NCBI GenBank assembly: GCA_016801845.1
Contig: CM028912.1
Span: 3,077,001 to 3,141,000, forward strand
DNA from: Polydactylus sextarius
Taxonomy: Eukaryota > Chordata > Actinopteri > Polynemidae
Length of the DNA stretch: 64,000 nt
Reading direction: 5' to 3'
Numbering within the stretch: the first letter of the stretch is position 1; each line of letters begins with the position of its first letter. The position numbers and the translations under genes were made by a program. Shown piece after piece: positions 20,254 to 28,559 of the stretch. A model generated the notes under the pieces. That model was not told the DNA's origin. It worked only from the letters and a program-made list of their open reading frames with translations, and did not search any database.

Positions 20254-23035
20254 GTGTCCTGCATTGTTTAACTACTGTGTGTTGGCCCTTAGGAGAGGGT
20301 GCTTTACCTGAAAGAACTGAGTCTTTTGCTCAGTGACAGTCGTCGACATCTGCTCAACACATTACAAATATAGAACAACACTCTGGGGTTTTAAAACTGC
20401 CAGAACAATGATGGGAGAAACAGCAAAATATTTCTATTGGATTGAGGGTGAAATTTCCACAGCTCTGGTCCTGTGCACTGTAATAACTGTTTGACATTGT
20501 AGTAATAGGAAAAAAAACTATCTAACATGTACTGATTCCTTCTCTACTGATAAATATTCTGTAATTGTCACCGCAGTTGAATTAAACCTGCGTAGACTTG
20601 TTCACACACAGGAAAGAGAAGCAGTAAATATCCTCTGTGTTATGTGTTACATGAGCCCGGCCGCTCGAAATCTTTGATCTTCTGTCCAAGTCTATAAAAC
20701 ACCCGGCGTTCACATGACTATGATTCTATTCTTATTTGTCATTTCAGAGCCTAGTGTTACTGTTATCAGTTGCTATAGTGTGTAACACACAAACTGTTTA
20801 CACAGCTTTCTAATCTGTGCGCCTGTTCAACCACAGCTCTCATGGGGTTTTAGAGGATTACATCACTCAAATGACAAAAAATAAACATTTCCTCTCTAAC
20901 CAGGCTGCGTAGAGTTTTGTTTTTAGATTTAGATTCATTTAAAAACGTTCCTCTTGAGTTTTGAATGAAACCTCTTGGGAGAGATTTTTTTTTAAAATAT
21001 TTTAAATGACAAATAAAATCTCTTTCACCATCACTGTACTGAGACAAAGTTATATCTCAAATTCTTGGTGAATAACTAAACATTTCTGCGTGACTTTCTC
21101 GTACTTTAAGTATGAAAAAAAAAAAGAAACAGATTTTTTTTTTTTTTTTTGGAAAAAAAAAAATTCTCCATTTATGGGGCAGCGTTCTTTCCAAGTCAAG
21201 CAGGTCAGGCTTACAGTGGCTGACAGTGGCTGACAGTATTCCCACACATAGCATACTGCTCCATGAATAGCACGTCTAACTTGTAGCCTGTCTGAATTTC
21301 ACTTCCCTCTGACTGGGAGAAACATTTACAGTCACAGAGGGTTGAACGTTATCAAATCTAGGGAATAACCAGAGCTGATAGAAACAACATCTCAATCATT
21401 TTTAAATCAACATTTGTAAGAGGCTTCGATATCTGGATCTATCAGACAGGAGAGAACCATGAGTGTGAATGTTTGTAGACTTTATTACACATCTCTCACA
21501 CCCGTCAGGCACTTTTTCCATGCATCCTCCTCTCCTAAGCAAATTTCTCGCACTGTGACGTTAACACACTTGGAGTGTGATTTACAGCACAGTGACTCGT
21601 CTCACTTCGTCTCCCCCGTCTCTCTCTCTTTCTCTCTCTTTACTTCCATCTCCCTGCCAATGTGCCATAGATGTCCACTTCTAAATTTGTCTGAATGCCA
21701 GACAGAGAACTCTACACTCCTCCCCTTAATGACCTGAGGAGTTAAGTCATTTTTTATGAAGTTAATATGAATAAAATACTCTTAATCGTGATGATTCATG
21801 ATGTAGACTGTTTTATAAAATAAAACTAAACTTTAAAAAAAAAACTCATAAACAAATACAACTAGATCTTTTTGAATTCTACACTATGTTTCTCCCCATT
21901 CTGTAGATCAAATAAGAAGCCGTCTCATTTTTTAATCCAAACAGTGCAACATTTCTCCACAGTGTAGATGAAAGTGCTAGTGAAATCAGAGTGTATCCAG
22001 AGATTGTGTTTTCGTTCCCGCCTCCCGAGAAGATTTACATCTTTGCAGTAAAGATGGTAAATCTGTTTTGGTAACATCTGATATGTTATATTGGAGTTAA
22101 ATGATGACAAGTGATCGATGAGACTGTGCAGGTCATATTATTATACAGCCAGCGGCATCATTCAGACTCCCCTATAAGATATCAGCAAAGAAGTATGAGC
22201 AAATACAAGGCTAGCTTTAATCCTATTTCACCAGGAAATACGGGATTAAGTCGTTAGCCTTCTGCTTTCACTCTTCCATTGGACACTGACATGGAGACTT
22301 TCAACAACACAATAATTCAAACACAAAATGGACTCTGAACTTTTCAACAGGTCGCTTTAGGCAAAAGACAAAATGGAAACTTCCAGAAACTGGCACATCT
22401 CCAAACTGTATGTAATCCAATCGTTACTATCTCTGCTGCACAGGAAAGATAACATCATGATTTTGGTTCAGTTACAGTTGCAAAAGTTGTGATGTGCTGC
22501 AAGTTGCACTGCAAAAAGAATCTGCAGAAATCTTGCGTAGTTGGTGGTTGTGTAATGATTACGTCACTAGACTTCATTTATTGTTGTGTGGCCTCTTGCC
22601 ATGAGGCAAAGGTTCAGGTCAAAGGTATCTGCACTTTTAAAAAAAAAAATATTAATCTAATTCTCTCTTAAATTTCAAGTGGTTTTGATTTATATGTGGC
22701 TGTTAAAGTTAATCCAAGAGTGAAAACCCATCAGAAGGTGTCCGTCTGAAACAGGATCCACCGGCAAAAACGGATGAACTGCTGACTGGAAGGAGTATCG
22801 TCACTAACTTAACTATTCATAGGGTCTGCCACTAGACCTGCTGGACAACTTCAATCACTTCAGGTTTTTTAAATCAGATTTAAAACAACTATGGAGTACG
22901 GTCATAAAAATAAATAAAAAAAAAAACAGTCTTGAAATTCAACTCAGTGACACAACGTCCACTTACCTCGCTCACAACCTCCTCCTCCTCCTCAAACTCC
23001 TCATACTCCTCATATTCCTCCACAATTTCCGTCAT
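1..23035 (-). CDS. neb: nebulin, N-terminal ~2,990 residues (3' end outside window)
   Basis: Giant sarcomeric protein that runs along the actin thin filament of skeletal muscle and helps set its length. I read 59 coding exons; each intron is GT..AG on the minus strand and the frame stays open throughout. The product is an array of about 35-residue modules, most carrying SDxxYK-type actin-binding motifs. A WxxGxGWxPxGS motif, the tropomyosin/troponin-binding signature of nebulin super-repeats, recurs once per seven modules. Exon lengths are multiples of 3, so single exons or cassettes can be gained, lost or skipped without a frameshift. The start ATG is at 23033-23035. The gene runs off the low end of the window, so later super-repeats, the Z-disc modules and the SH3 domain are not seen. 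Next upstream on the same strand is arl5a. Exons are itemised in the following entries. Confidence 0.97.
189..1349 (-). CDS. neb: neb super-repeat 10 (exons 55-58)
   Basis: Exons: 1242-1349 (108), 700-1011 (312), 405-608 (204) and 189-293 (105). The 105-bp exon is of a different type from that in super-repeats 8 and 9, so this is where the local homogenised tract ends on the 3' side. WLQGLGWVPIGS is intact. Confidence 0.95.
1461..2508 (-). CDS. neb: neb super-repeat 9 (exons 51-54)
   Basis: Exons: 2401-2508 (108), 2004-2315 (312), 1715-1918 (204) and 1461-1565 (105). It is very close to super-repeat 10 in the 312 and 204 exons and in the intron between them. The 108-bp exon has a variant module (VQ/NDEDAKKKGHHLRNDAV). 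All splice sites are intact. Confidence 0.95.
2660..4393 (+). mobile_element. degraded non-LTR retrotransposon (LINE) fragment, antisense in neb intron
   Basis: In shifting + strand frames one can read an apurinic-endonuclease piece (GDSNVLVGN and VTWRGVTRRNSLPDLN near 3103-3210), reverse-transcriptase pieces (VHMCFVDLE near 3555, FADD at 3816-3827, LLPQVEEFKYL near 3990) and a C-terminal piece ending near 4345. The 3' tail from about 4355 is a TGGA-type short repeat. This order is that of a fish LINE of the RTE/Rex type; I cannot name the family. Frameshifts, stops and internal deletions make it inactive. The paralogous intron at 1350-1460 lacks it, so it entered only this copy. Edges are approximate. 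Confidence 0.85.
4475..5580 (-). CDS. neb: neb super-repeat 8 (exons 47-50)
   Basis: Exons: 5473-5580 (108), 5015-5326 (312), 4725-4928 (204) and 4475-4579 (105). The 105-bp exon differs from that of super-repeat 9 (1461-1565) at a single base by eye. The motif WLQGLGWVPIGS is intact. The intron following this cassette holds the antisense LINE fragment. Confidence 0.95.
5725..7077 (-). CDS. neb: neb super-repeat 7 (exons 43-46)
   Basis: Exons: 6970-7077 (108), 6560-6871 (312), 6199-6402 (204) and 5725-5829 (105). From here toward the 3' side the fourth class of exon is 204 rather than 207 bp and carries WLQGLGWVPIGS. This is a second sub-family of cassettes (with YKTGYRKQVGHHIGARS in the 312-bp exon). 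The intron 6403-6559 is a chimera of two paralogous introns; see findings. Confidence 0.95.
7378..8407 (-). CDS. neb: neb super-repeat 6 (exons 39-42)
   Basis: Exons: 8300-8407 (108), 7902-8213 (312), 7576-7782 (207) and 7378-7482 (105). The 5' two-thirds of the 312-bp exon match super-repeat 5 closely. Its last part diverges (INHYTVLPDAMNLELARNMQ), so the homogenised tract stops within this exon. The 207-bp exon carries YYKGLGWVPIGS. Confidence 0.95.
8507..9568 (-). CDS. neb: neb super-repeat 5 (exons 35-38)
   Basis: Exons: 9461-9568 (108), 9057-9368 (312), 8719-8925 (207) and 8507-8611 (105). This is the partner in the recent duplication: 312-207-105 match super-repeat 4, and the 108-bp exon matches that of super-repeat 6 (both KLYKAG.VEMANKGHN.KAD). 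The motif IRGIGWVPIGS is intact. Confidence 0.95.
9667..10770 (-). CDS. neb: neb super-repeat 4 (exons 31-34)
   Basis: Exons: 10663-10770 (108), 10253-10564 (312), 9873-10079 (207) and 9667-9771 (105). The 207-bp exon carries IRGIGWVPIGS. It and the 105-bp exon are almost the same as their counterparts in super-repeat 5, while the 108-bp exon (SHYKHQWLVDIAKGYDLKP) is of a different type. The boundary of the recent duplication therefore falls inside the cassette, just before the 312-bp exon. Confidence 0.95.
10859..11895 (-). CDS. neb: neb super-repeat 3 (exons 27-30)
   Basis: Exons: 11788-11895 (108), 11382-11693 (312), 11056-11262 (207) and 10859-10963 (105). The motif in the 207-bp exon is YKGAGWVPIGS. 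The 312-bp exon begins [20 protein letters not shown] and is close at the nucleotide level to the matching exons of super-repeats 4-6. Frame and splice sites are intact. Confidence 0.95.
11980..13039 (-). CDS. neb: neb super-repeat 2 (exons 23-26)
   Basis: Exons: 12932-13039 (108), 12511-12822 (312), 12191-12397 (207) and 11980-12084 (105), giving 244 residues or seven modules. This is the first unit with the canonical four-exon layout. The 207-bp exon carries VKGIGWVPIGS followed by KYRQHPDTIKF. The 312-bp exon carries HIGFRSLQDDPLLVHYMQVA and YHTPVDMLSVAHAKQ. Confidence 0.95.
13199..14692 (-). CDS. neb: neb super-repeat 1 (exons 17-22), split by two extra introns
   Basis: Exons: 14585-14692 (108), 14349-14462 (114), 13798-13995 (198), 13590-13697 (108), 13394-13492 (99) and 13199-13303 (105). 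The 114 + 198 pair equals the 312-bp exon of later cassettes, and 108 + 99 equals the 207-bp exon, so this unit has the same coding length but two more introns. The tropomyosin/troponin motif is degenerate: KGSSWVPFGS in place of KGIGWVPIGS. It is the first super-repeat from the N-terminus. Confidence 0.92.
14789..16996 (-). CDS. neb: neb exons 10-16: remaining N-terminal modules
   Basis: Exons: 16889-16996 (108), 16349-16465 (117), 16059-16160 (102), 15860-15967 (108), 15640-15744 (105), 15434-15532 (99) and 14789-14893 (105). Modules include YFMQTETPVYD, FSINYCDTPKF, GHYIGSYEDVY and CFFPQTITPEYEA, all familiar motifs of the nebulin N-terminal region. The block running from FSINYCDTP to the GALSINDDP module (exon 14349-14462) occurs once here; as I recall it, human NEB carries it twice. 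A long GT/AC repeat sits eight bases inside the intron after exon 16889-16996. Confidence 0.92.
14960..15240. promoter_or_regulatory. candidate muscle enhancer inside a neb intron
   Basis: The intron 14894-15433 is 540 bp, several times the local norm. It holds two CAGCTG E-boxes (14999-15004, 15154-15159), a CAACTG E-box (15083-15088), a MEF2-like CTATTTATAC (15100-15109, one mismatch) and a CArG-like CATTTTAAGG (15181-15190, one mismatch). E-box/MEF2/CArG clusters are typical of muscle enhancers. Function is inferred from motifs only. Confidence 0.3.
16838..16881. repeat. (GT)n microsatellite next to a neb splice donor
   Basis: About 22 GT units on the + strand, which is (AC)n in the neb transcript. 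It begins eight bases after the end of exon 16889-16996, directly behind donor GTATGTCC. Confidence 0.95.
17112..19254 (-). CDS. neb: neb exons 4-9: first six single-module exons
   Basis: In transcript order the exons are 19147-19254 (108), 18862-18966 (105), 18651-18755 (105), 18454-18558 (105), 17784-17888 (105) and 17112-17216 (105). Each encodes one module of 35-36 residues opening with x-x-Y-K/R, as in NKYRQAYD, VKYRMEGN, IHYKKGHH and LKYKEDYN. These are the non-super-repeat modules that bind actin near the pointed-end region. The introns hold nothing I recognise, apart from being longer (up to 567 bp) than those in the super-repeats. Confidence 0.93.
19332..19439 (-). CDS. neb: neb coding exon 3: basic linker before the module array
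   Basis: A 108-bp exon encoding 36 residues, SGLPTRKVRKKVKVDTSKFM then TPYLAHSQKMLEQFSH. The Lys/Arg cluster followed by KFMTPY.AHSQKM is a hallmark of the nebulin N-terminus immediately before the first module. This fixes the identity and polarity of the gene. Confidence 0.92.
19440..20307 (-). other. neb: neb intron 2
   Basis: Mostly AT-rich sequence with no second gene. It contains a (GT)n microsatellite at 20209-20252, about 55 bases downstream of the donor of coding exon 2 in transcript terms. Confidence 0.7.
20308..20349 (-). CDS. neb: neb coding exon 2: 14-codon N-terminal exon
   Basis: A 42-bp exon in phase 0 encoding MSTTVTEQKTQFFQ, flanked by acceptor gttgagcag and donor GTAAAGC. 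It joins in frame both to the Glu-rich exon and to the linker exon that follows. Because it begins with ATG it could also start a shorter protein from an internal promoter, but nothing in the sequence requires that. The intron to exon 1 is 2.6 kb. Confidence 0.7.
20350..22966 (-). other. neb: neb intron 1 (2.6 kb)
   Basis: No coding exon recognised. There is a T-tract/A-tract pair near 21115-21165 and a CT-rich stretch near 21600-21660. Alternative N-terminal exons cannot be excluded by eye. Confidence 0.6.
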
Positions 23036-23056
23036 TTTGGGACGGTGTTAGAGGTT
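22967..23056 (-). CDS. neb: neb coding exon 1: start codon and Glu-rich N-terminus
   Basis: Coding part is 22967-23035 (23 codons), starting MTEIVEEYEEYEEF and ending in a run of Glu followed by VVSE. Nebulin N-termini are known to be short, acidic and Tyr/Glu-rich, which fits. The donor is GTAAGTGG. The segment 23036-23056 is 5' leader behind a good acceptor (ctctgtag), so at least one further non-coding exon should lie upstream. The phase is 0, and the exon joins in frame to 20308-20349. Confidence 0.85.
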
Positions 23057-23405
23057 CTACAGAGAAACACACACAGATGACATTTTGAGGCATGAATAAA
23101 CAAAAGTTTGGCCTCATAAGTGTAAGAGCATATTTAATATAGAAGTAACTTAAATGTTGTAGCAGAAGAACCAAATTATAATTAAAGACTGTAGATGTTG
23201 GGGCAAGAAACCAATGACAATTGCACCAGATATATTTAAGGATGCTGCCATAACTTGATGGACCCAACTACCTTAATCAAAGATAATAAAGATGAAGATG
23301 ATGAATAGGAAACACATGCTATAAAAACATCTAACGTTAAACCAATGTGCATGCCATACCAGCCAAAGACTCCCGCAGTATTTCCTGACAGTAAGAAGGC
23401 CTCAC

Positions 23406-23461
23406 TTGCCATCCACTAGGGTCTCAAACTGATAGTCCGACTTTGTGATTTGCCCCCACTC
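23406..23461 (-). other. neb: candidate neb 5' untranslated exon
   Basis: A 56-bp segment preceded by a pyrimidine-rich acceptor (tactttgtttag) and followed by GCAA|GTGAGG. Joined to the leader of coding exon 1, its open frame hits a TGA overlapping the neb start, so it would be non-coding. The acceptor of coding exon 1 demands some upstream exon, and this is the best candidate I can see. Confidence 0.35.
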
Positions 23462-23639
23462 CTAAACAAAGTAATAAAAATATGTGAAAACACCTCACAT
23501 GCTGCGCTACAAGTGTAAATCAATAATCGCACAGGGAGCAATGCTAGGATTAGAAAAAAAGGTGAGACACTGAGTGGAATAAAACAGGCCTCTGCCTCTT
23601 TGCATTTGCGACAGTGACCCCTCCTCCTTCACTTGCCAC

Positions 23640-23800
23640 AACACAGCTCAGAGAACTGTGCCTCCTGGCTGAAGGTTGGCGACAGCTGCCCAACAGCGCT
23701 TCAGCTATTTGACATGTAAGCTAATGCCACAGCCTGATTGGTTGACTGTGTTTAGCAAATGGAGATGCAATGCCTTCTGAGGCTGCAGGTTAAATATAGG
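23640..23800 (-). promoter_or_regulatory. neb: candidate neb promoter region
   Basis: Contains a perfect match to the MEF2 consensus (TTAAATATAG, 23790-23799), which read on the minus strand also resembles a weak TATA element. Also present are a CCAAT box on the minus strand (23736-23741) and a CAGCTG E-box (23683-23688). Position upstream of the leader exon and muscle-type motifs fit neb, but the start site is not visible. Confidence 0.3.
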
Positions 23801-26800
23801 ATGGCATACTAACTACCTTTTTTTAGCACATCATAGCCTCTCTCTTTGAATTAAAATACAATTTTCTCTGTTTAAGCATCAAGAGAAATAGATGAAGCAG
23901 TTGGATGTGGAGGGACAAAACAGCCAGGAAGGCGCAGAGATTTTGAAAAGAAGACACAAAAGGCCAAGCTGCTGCTGCTGCTGTAGCATCAGATACATCC
24001 AAAAGGTACGTCTGGTGTAATCTTGCTTCAGTCTTGCAGTTCTTGTTCTTAATTGTTTGGTTACTCCTTCAAAAGTGCAGCAGAGCCTCCACAGTCCTTA
24101 TTCCTCAATCAGCTGTCTTCCTGTGTCCAGATGGCAGCAGAGGATGGAAGTGATGGAAGTCCAAGCAGACGGAAAAGCCATGCAGGATGAAGAAAATATG
24201 GATATTTGTGTTTTCGTTTTTTTTTTTTTTCCTCTTTTCTTTGCTTACCAGTTAATTTAAAGTTTAATGGTCTCCCAAGCCGCCAAAGCCTCCCCAGCTT
24301 CCCTCCAGAGAAACGCTGGGCGACAGCACACAGCTGCGGTTTCTACCCAGGTTATCATGTGGCCAGTGCAGCCAATCACAGGGCGGCGCTCTCAGGTTTC
24401 AAAATCTAAATATACCTAAGTGATCCTTTCAGAAGAGAGCACCTGTTGAGGCTAATGCATCAGCGGTACAGTTATGAGGAAGGCAGTGGGGCACGCGTGG
24501 TTGGGGGGTCTCAAGAAAACAAAAGTCAATCCCAACTACACCAGTACCACCCCGAGCCAACGGGTATATGTTGGTGGTGATTGTTGACAAATAGAAACCG
24601 TTATTGGAGGTTGGTCTAACTGTGGGTAAGAAGGTTTCAGACGGGACGTCTGGCAGCGCCGTGAGTGCCAGATCTTTTGAGGTCGTCTGTTAGCTGACCC
24701 TGGAGCTGGATAGGATCCTGTCGAGAATTAGGTCAACATCAAAGTTCATCAAGGAGCTGGACATCCACAAATAAAAATAAACCAAAAACACAAAATGAAT
24801 CCACAATATGTGACTATATCTGAAAAAATAAAGGCCTGAAATATAACAAATAGTCCTTGGATGAAAGATAAGCTGATATAGCTTCATATGGGTCATAACA
24901 ATAAAGTTTAACCTTGCTCCTTTGCATGTTAATAAACTATTAAAACAATATGACAAGTACTAGCAGGTAAGCTCTAGAAACGGCCTCATATATAGTCAAA
25001 TATATCTTCACTTCATGTTGTAAAACAACCTTCATTTAACCACTCTCAGGACAAGTGAGTGCTAAAAAAACTGTAAATTCTCAAAGTGATAGAGCAGACT
25101 ACCGCTGCTCGAGTTTCACACGATCTCAGTGCATAAAAAGTATTGAGATTTAAAAATACATCACAAACTATTTCCAGATAACATACAGCTCACAGTCGAG
25201 GTCCTGGGGTCGTAGCTATGATTAAATCTGACAGCGATTTCAATTTATGACGGAAATCAAAAAGCATGTGTCATCAACTCTGAACGTGTAACGTGCTGCA
25301 ACTGATGAAGAAGAATAACTAAATGTACCTCATGTACATTCAGTCTCTTCAGGTTATGTCTGTGCGGTATGACATATCTTTACTCTCTCTCTTTGAGCCA
25401 GAAGCAGGGTGCTACCCTGAGGACTGAGACAGACAGCAGCAGCTGAGTGTCTCTCTCTCCCAACACTGATGCACTGGATCACTGCAGCCTGGTCCTGGTT
25501 AGAAACATCACTGCAGCTCTGAACTCACTTAACCTGCAAAACTGAAGAAGTTATCTTTTTATTACAAAAGGGTTAATACAGATGCACAAGAGACAAAATG
25601 TATCCAGCCGTGCAAATATATCAGTACTTGAATATATTTATATTAAAAGCTACACATCACATCATTTTAAATGACATCTTTGATATGATTTTGTTTCCTG
25701 TCAGTTGTTACAAATATAGATTTTGGTTCTATCATTATTATTTATGTACGTGTCTTTTAAACTTTAATGAATAAGTGAATGAAAATTAACCCTTTCATCA
25801 CCTTTAATTGCTTGTCAAGTATCAGAGAAACTCACCTAATCTGTAAAATCCATGTATATACACTTTGATTTTTAAAATATTTGATTATTGACAGTGTCTT
25901 AATGACGTAAAACATATTTGAAACATGTATATTTATCTTTTAAAAAAGCTACATCTGACTTTTTCTGAAATTTCTAGCAGTAACAAATCCCTTTTAAACA
26001 CTTTTAATAACTTATCAACTAACGGAGAAACGGGTTATTTATTTCTCTGCAGACAGTTAAACTGTATTTACGTCGTCTTTATTAAAAGATATATCAAAAC
26101 CAAGACGTATGAATCCATCCAAGCCTTCACGTGGCTGGATATGACAGTTTTTGCATTTTCAGGTCATGGAAACATTTGGTGCATTTTATTTCATGTTCAG
26201 AGTATTACACTTTTAATGATTGTAGAAGTCAAAAGAGCAACTTCCCAATGCCAAGGACAGGGAGGGGTTGGGGTGGGGGCGACACGATGCTTAGTCACTG
26301 GAAAAAAAGACTGATGACCAACATGAACAGAACACAACAGCTGCAGGAAAGACTACCACAACATCAACACCGCCAGCTGTCAGCTTTAGCCCACCGACAC
26401 CAAAACAATGATTTGTACTGAGGTAAGAAGCTGAAAATGAAACCAATGAATCAGTCGGATTAACTATGACCTTGCATGAACCAGTTAAGTTTGTCCCTTT
26501 TCACACATCTGCCTTGACCTTTCTGGCTCTATAAGAAGCGACTGATGTCTTGTGTTAGAAAGCAGAGTTGAACTCATCGTCTGAAAGAAAGATTTGTTAT
26601 ATAATCTGCAGTATTACTGCAGTGTACTGTAACTCAAACCTGCACAAACTCTTTGCAAAACAAAAGAGTCAACTTTCCGATCACATCTTTGTGGTGGTTA
26701 TAGTATCTGACAACATCACTGACACAACACTCAAAATAAACCTCTGACACTCAGGTGACCTGAGATTCAAACAAAATGTTCAGTTTTTCAATAAACTGTT

Positions 26801-27840
26801 GTAATTATCACTTTTATTCGTGTCATTTTTAGTCACTTGGTATAATTTGGGATTCACTTACCTGTTTTATTACCTGAAAAAGTCTCTCAAACACACACAA
26901 ATAAAAAAAATCACAAAAAACAGTTTGAAAACCACAACTACTTCATCTGATGAGGTTTCAAATCGATGAGGAAGAAAAAGGCAACAATTCACACACATCC
27001 TGGTGAGAAAATAATAAAATATAAAGTTTTTGTGAGTCATATTGGCACCTTTGTTAGTAAGTTCAGGTCATTTTTAACCTTAAAGCAACATTAGTCAACT
27101 CAACCAGAGAAACTGAGCTACATGAGATTAAAAAGCCACAAAAAGCTACAGAAAGTGGAGATAATTCTCTGTGGGCTCGTCCCTTCAGGTGCTTTTAGTC
27201 ATTTAATGCTTTAACAGTCTTATAGTGTCAAACTGTTCATTGGTGAGAGACATTTAAAGAAAAACCTAGATATTTAAAAAATATATGGGCACAGTATGAA
27301 AACATTAAAATGAAACACGTCTTTGTCAAAAAGAAAAAAAAAACCCAGGATCATCACCAGACTAAACCATGTGAGATGTGTCAGTATTTTTGTGGTTTTG
27401 TGGATGATTTTGAAATTAAGGATATTAGCAGGGCTGTTAGGAAACTTCCTCAAATTACTGATACCAAAGAGCCAAATGAGACGGTAGAAGAACTGAAACT
27501 AAAACAGAATATGGTTGGTGTTTTTTGCGAAATCCTGGTGTTGTTATTACTACTCAGCTGAGTTTTCTTCTTCTCTTTTCACTGCTGCTGTCTCTCAGTC
27601 GTCTTTCTGTCTCTGAACTTGACGGTCTGACTCTCTCCTCTCTGCTCCTGTAGCTGCTCATCACACTCTCTCTTGAAAAAGCATGAGGGACCATGAGCTC
27701 ATGTGACACATCCTGCCCCCTAAAGGACTAAAAAAAGAATAACCGAAGCAACAAAACGGGAAACTCAAAGTACAGTAGTTCGACAAAAAAAACAAAAACA
27801 AAGATAAAAGTAGAAAATACTCATTCATGACACAATACAA
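23801..27840. other. intergenic region between neb and arl5a
   Basis: AT-rich DNA without splice-supported coding exons on either strand. There are CTG repeats near 23968-23985, a poly-T run near 24218 and several short unsupported open frames. I see no recognisable family or RNA gene. Confidence 0.6.
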
Positions 27841-27865
27841 ATTCACCTGAAACAGATAAAAACAC

Positions 27866-28265
27866 TTTATTTCACTGATTATTCATAGAGACTGTAATAA
27901 GAGAGGGTGTTTTGTGATTTTACCCTCCCTTCTGCATGTTTCAGTCACCATAATCCATTATCACTTGAACATTCTGCTGCAGGCACCACGTTAAAAGAGA
28001 ATACTGGACTGTACACATAAGGGGGGGGGCAATAAAAATCGCCACAGCCAGTCCGGCAAATACTGCAAGGCCACCGTGGGCTAGACTCACACTGAAGAAT
28101 AAGTCCATGTAAGTTTCCAAGTCAGTCAGACACGTCGCTGACGTGTGTTTTTCTGAAAGGAAAACAGTGCAGAAATGTTTCAATTTTTAAATAATTTGAG
28201 TCACTTTTGTTGTCCAATGTCTGAAAAGGTCTTGTTTGTTTTTTTTTCCTCTTTCTTTTTTTTTT

Positions 28266-28307
<42 letters not shown>

Positions 28308-28559
28308 GTTTTGTTTTCCAGAGTTCAGACGTTTCTTTTTGTAAAATAAATTATCACAGAAGAAAGTAACGTCCTGGCAGCGATCTGCCTTTAGTCAGCT
28401 TCACAGGACAGAGGAGAGGGCCATCCATCAACCGACCTCACCCTCCCCCCCTCACACACACCTCATACTTGTTTCAAGCTCACATCTGGAGGCAGAGAAA
28501 ACAGAGAGCAAGGGTGCACTCCTGATTTAAAAAAAAAAAAAAAAAAAAGTCAAAGGTCA
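27866..28559 (-). other. arl5a: arl5a 3' untranslated region with candidate poly(A) signal
   Basis: The first AATAAA downstream of the stop on the minus strand is at 27866-27871. It is followed by a GT-rich stretch that could serve as the downstream element. This gives a 3' UTR of about 700 nt. A long poly-T run on the + strand (28238-28317) becomes an A-rich tract in this UTR, and an A-run near 28529-28548 becomes a U-tract. End position is inferred. Confidence 0.4.
28238..28317. repeat. poly(T)-rich tract
   Basis: About 80 bases almost entirely T with a few C/G interruptions, lying in the presumed arl5a 3' UTR. The poly-Phe open frame it creates is not a gene. Confidence 0.9.

Noticed and set aside
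25925..27561. Open frames at 25925-26421 and 27310-27561 (+)
   Set aside because: No recognisable domain, no supporting splice sites or promoter, composition like the surrounding AT-rich spacer.
27941..28183. Minus-strand frame with a hydrophobic AVFAGLAVAIFIAPPL stretch
   Set aside because: It lies in the presumed arl5a 3' UTR. The hydrophobic stretch alone is weak evidence.
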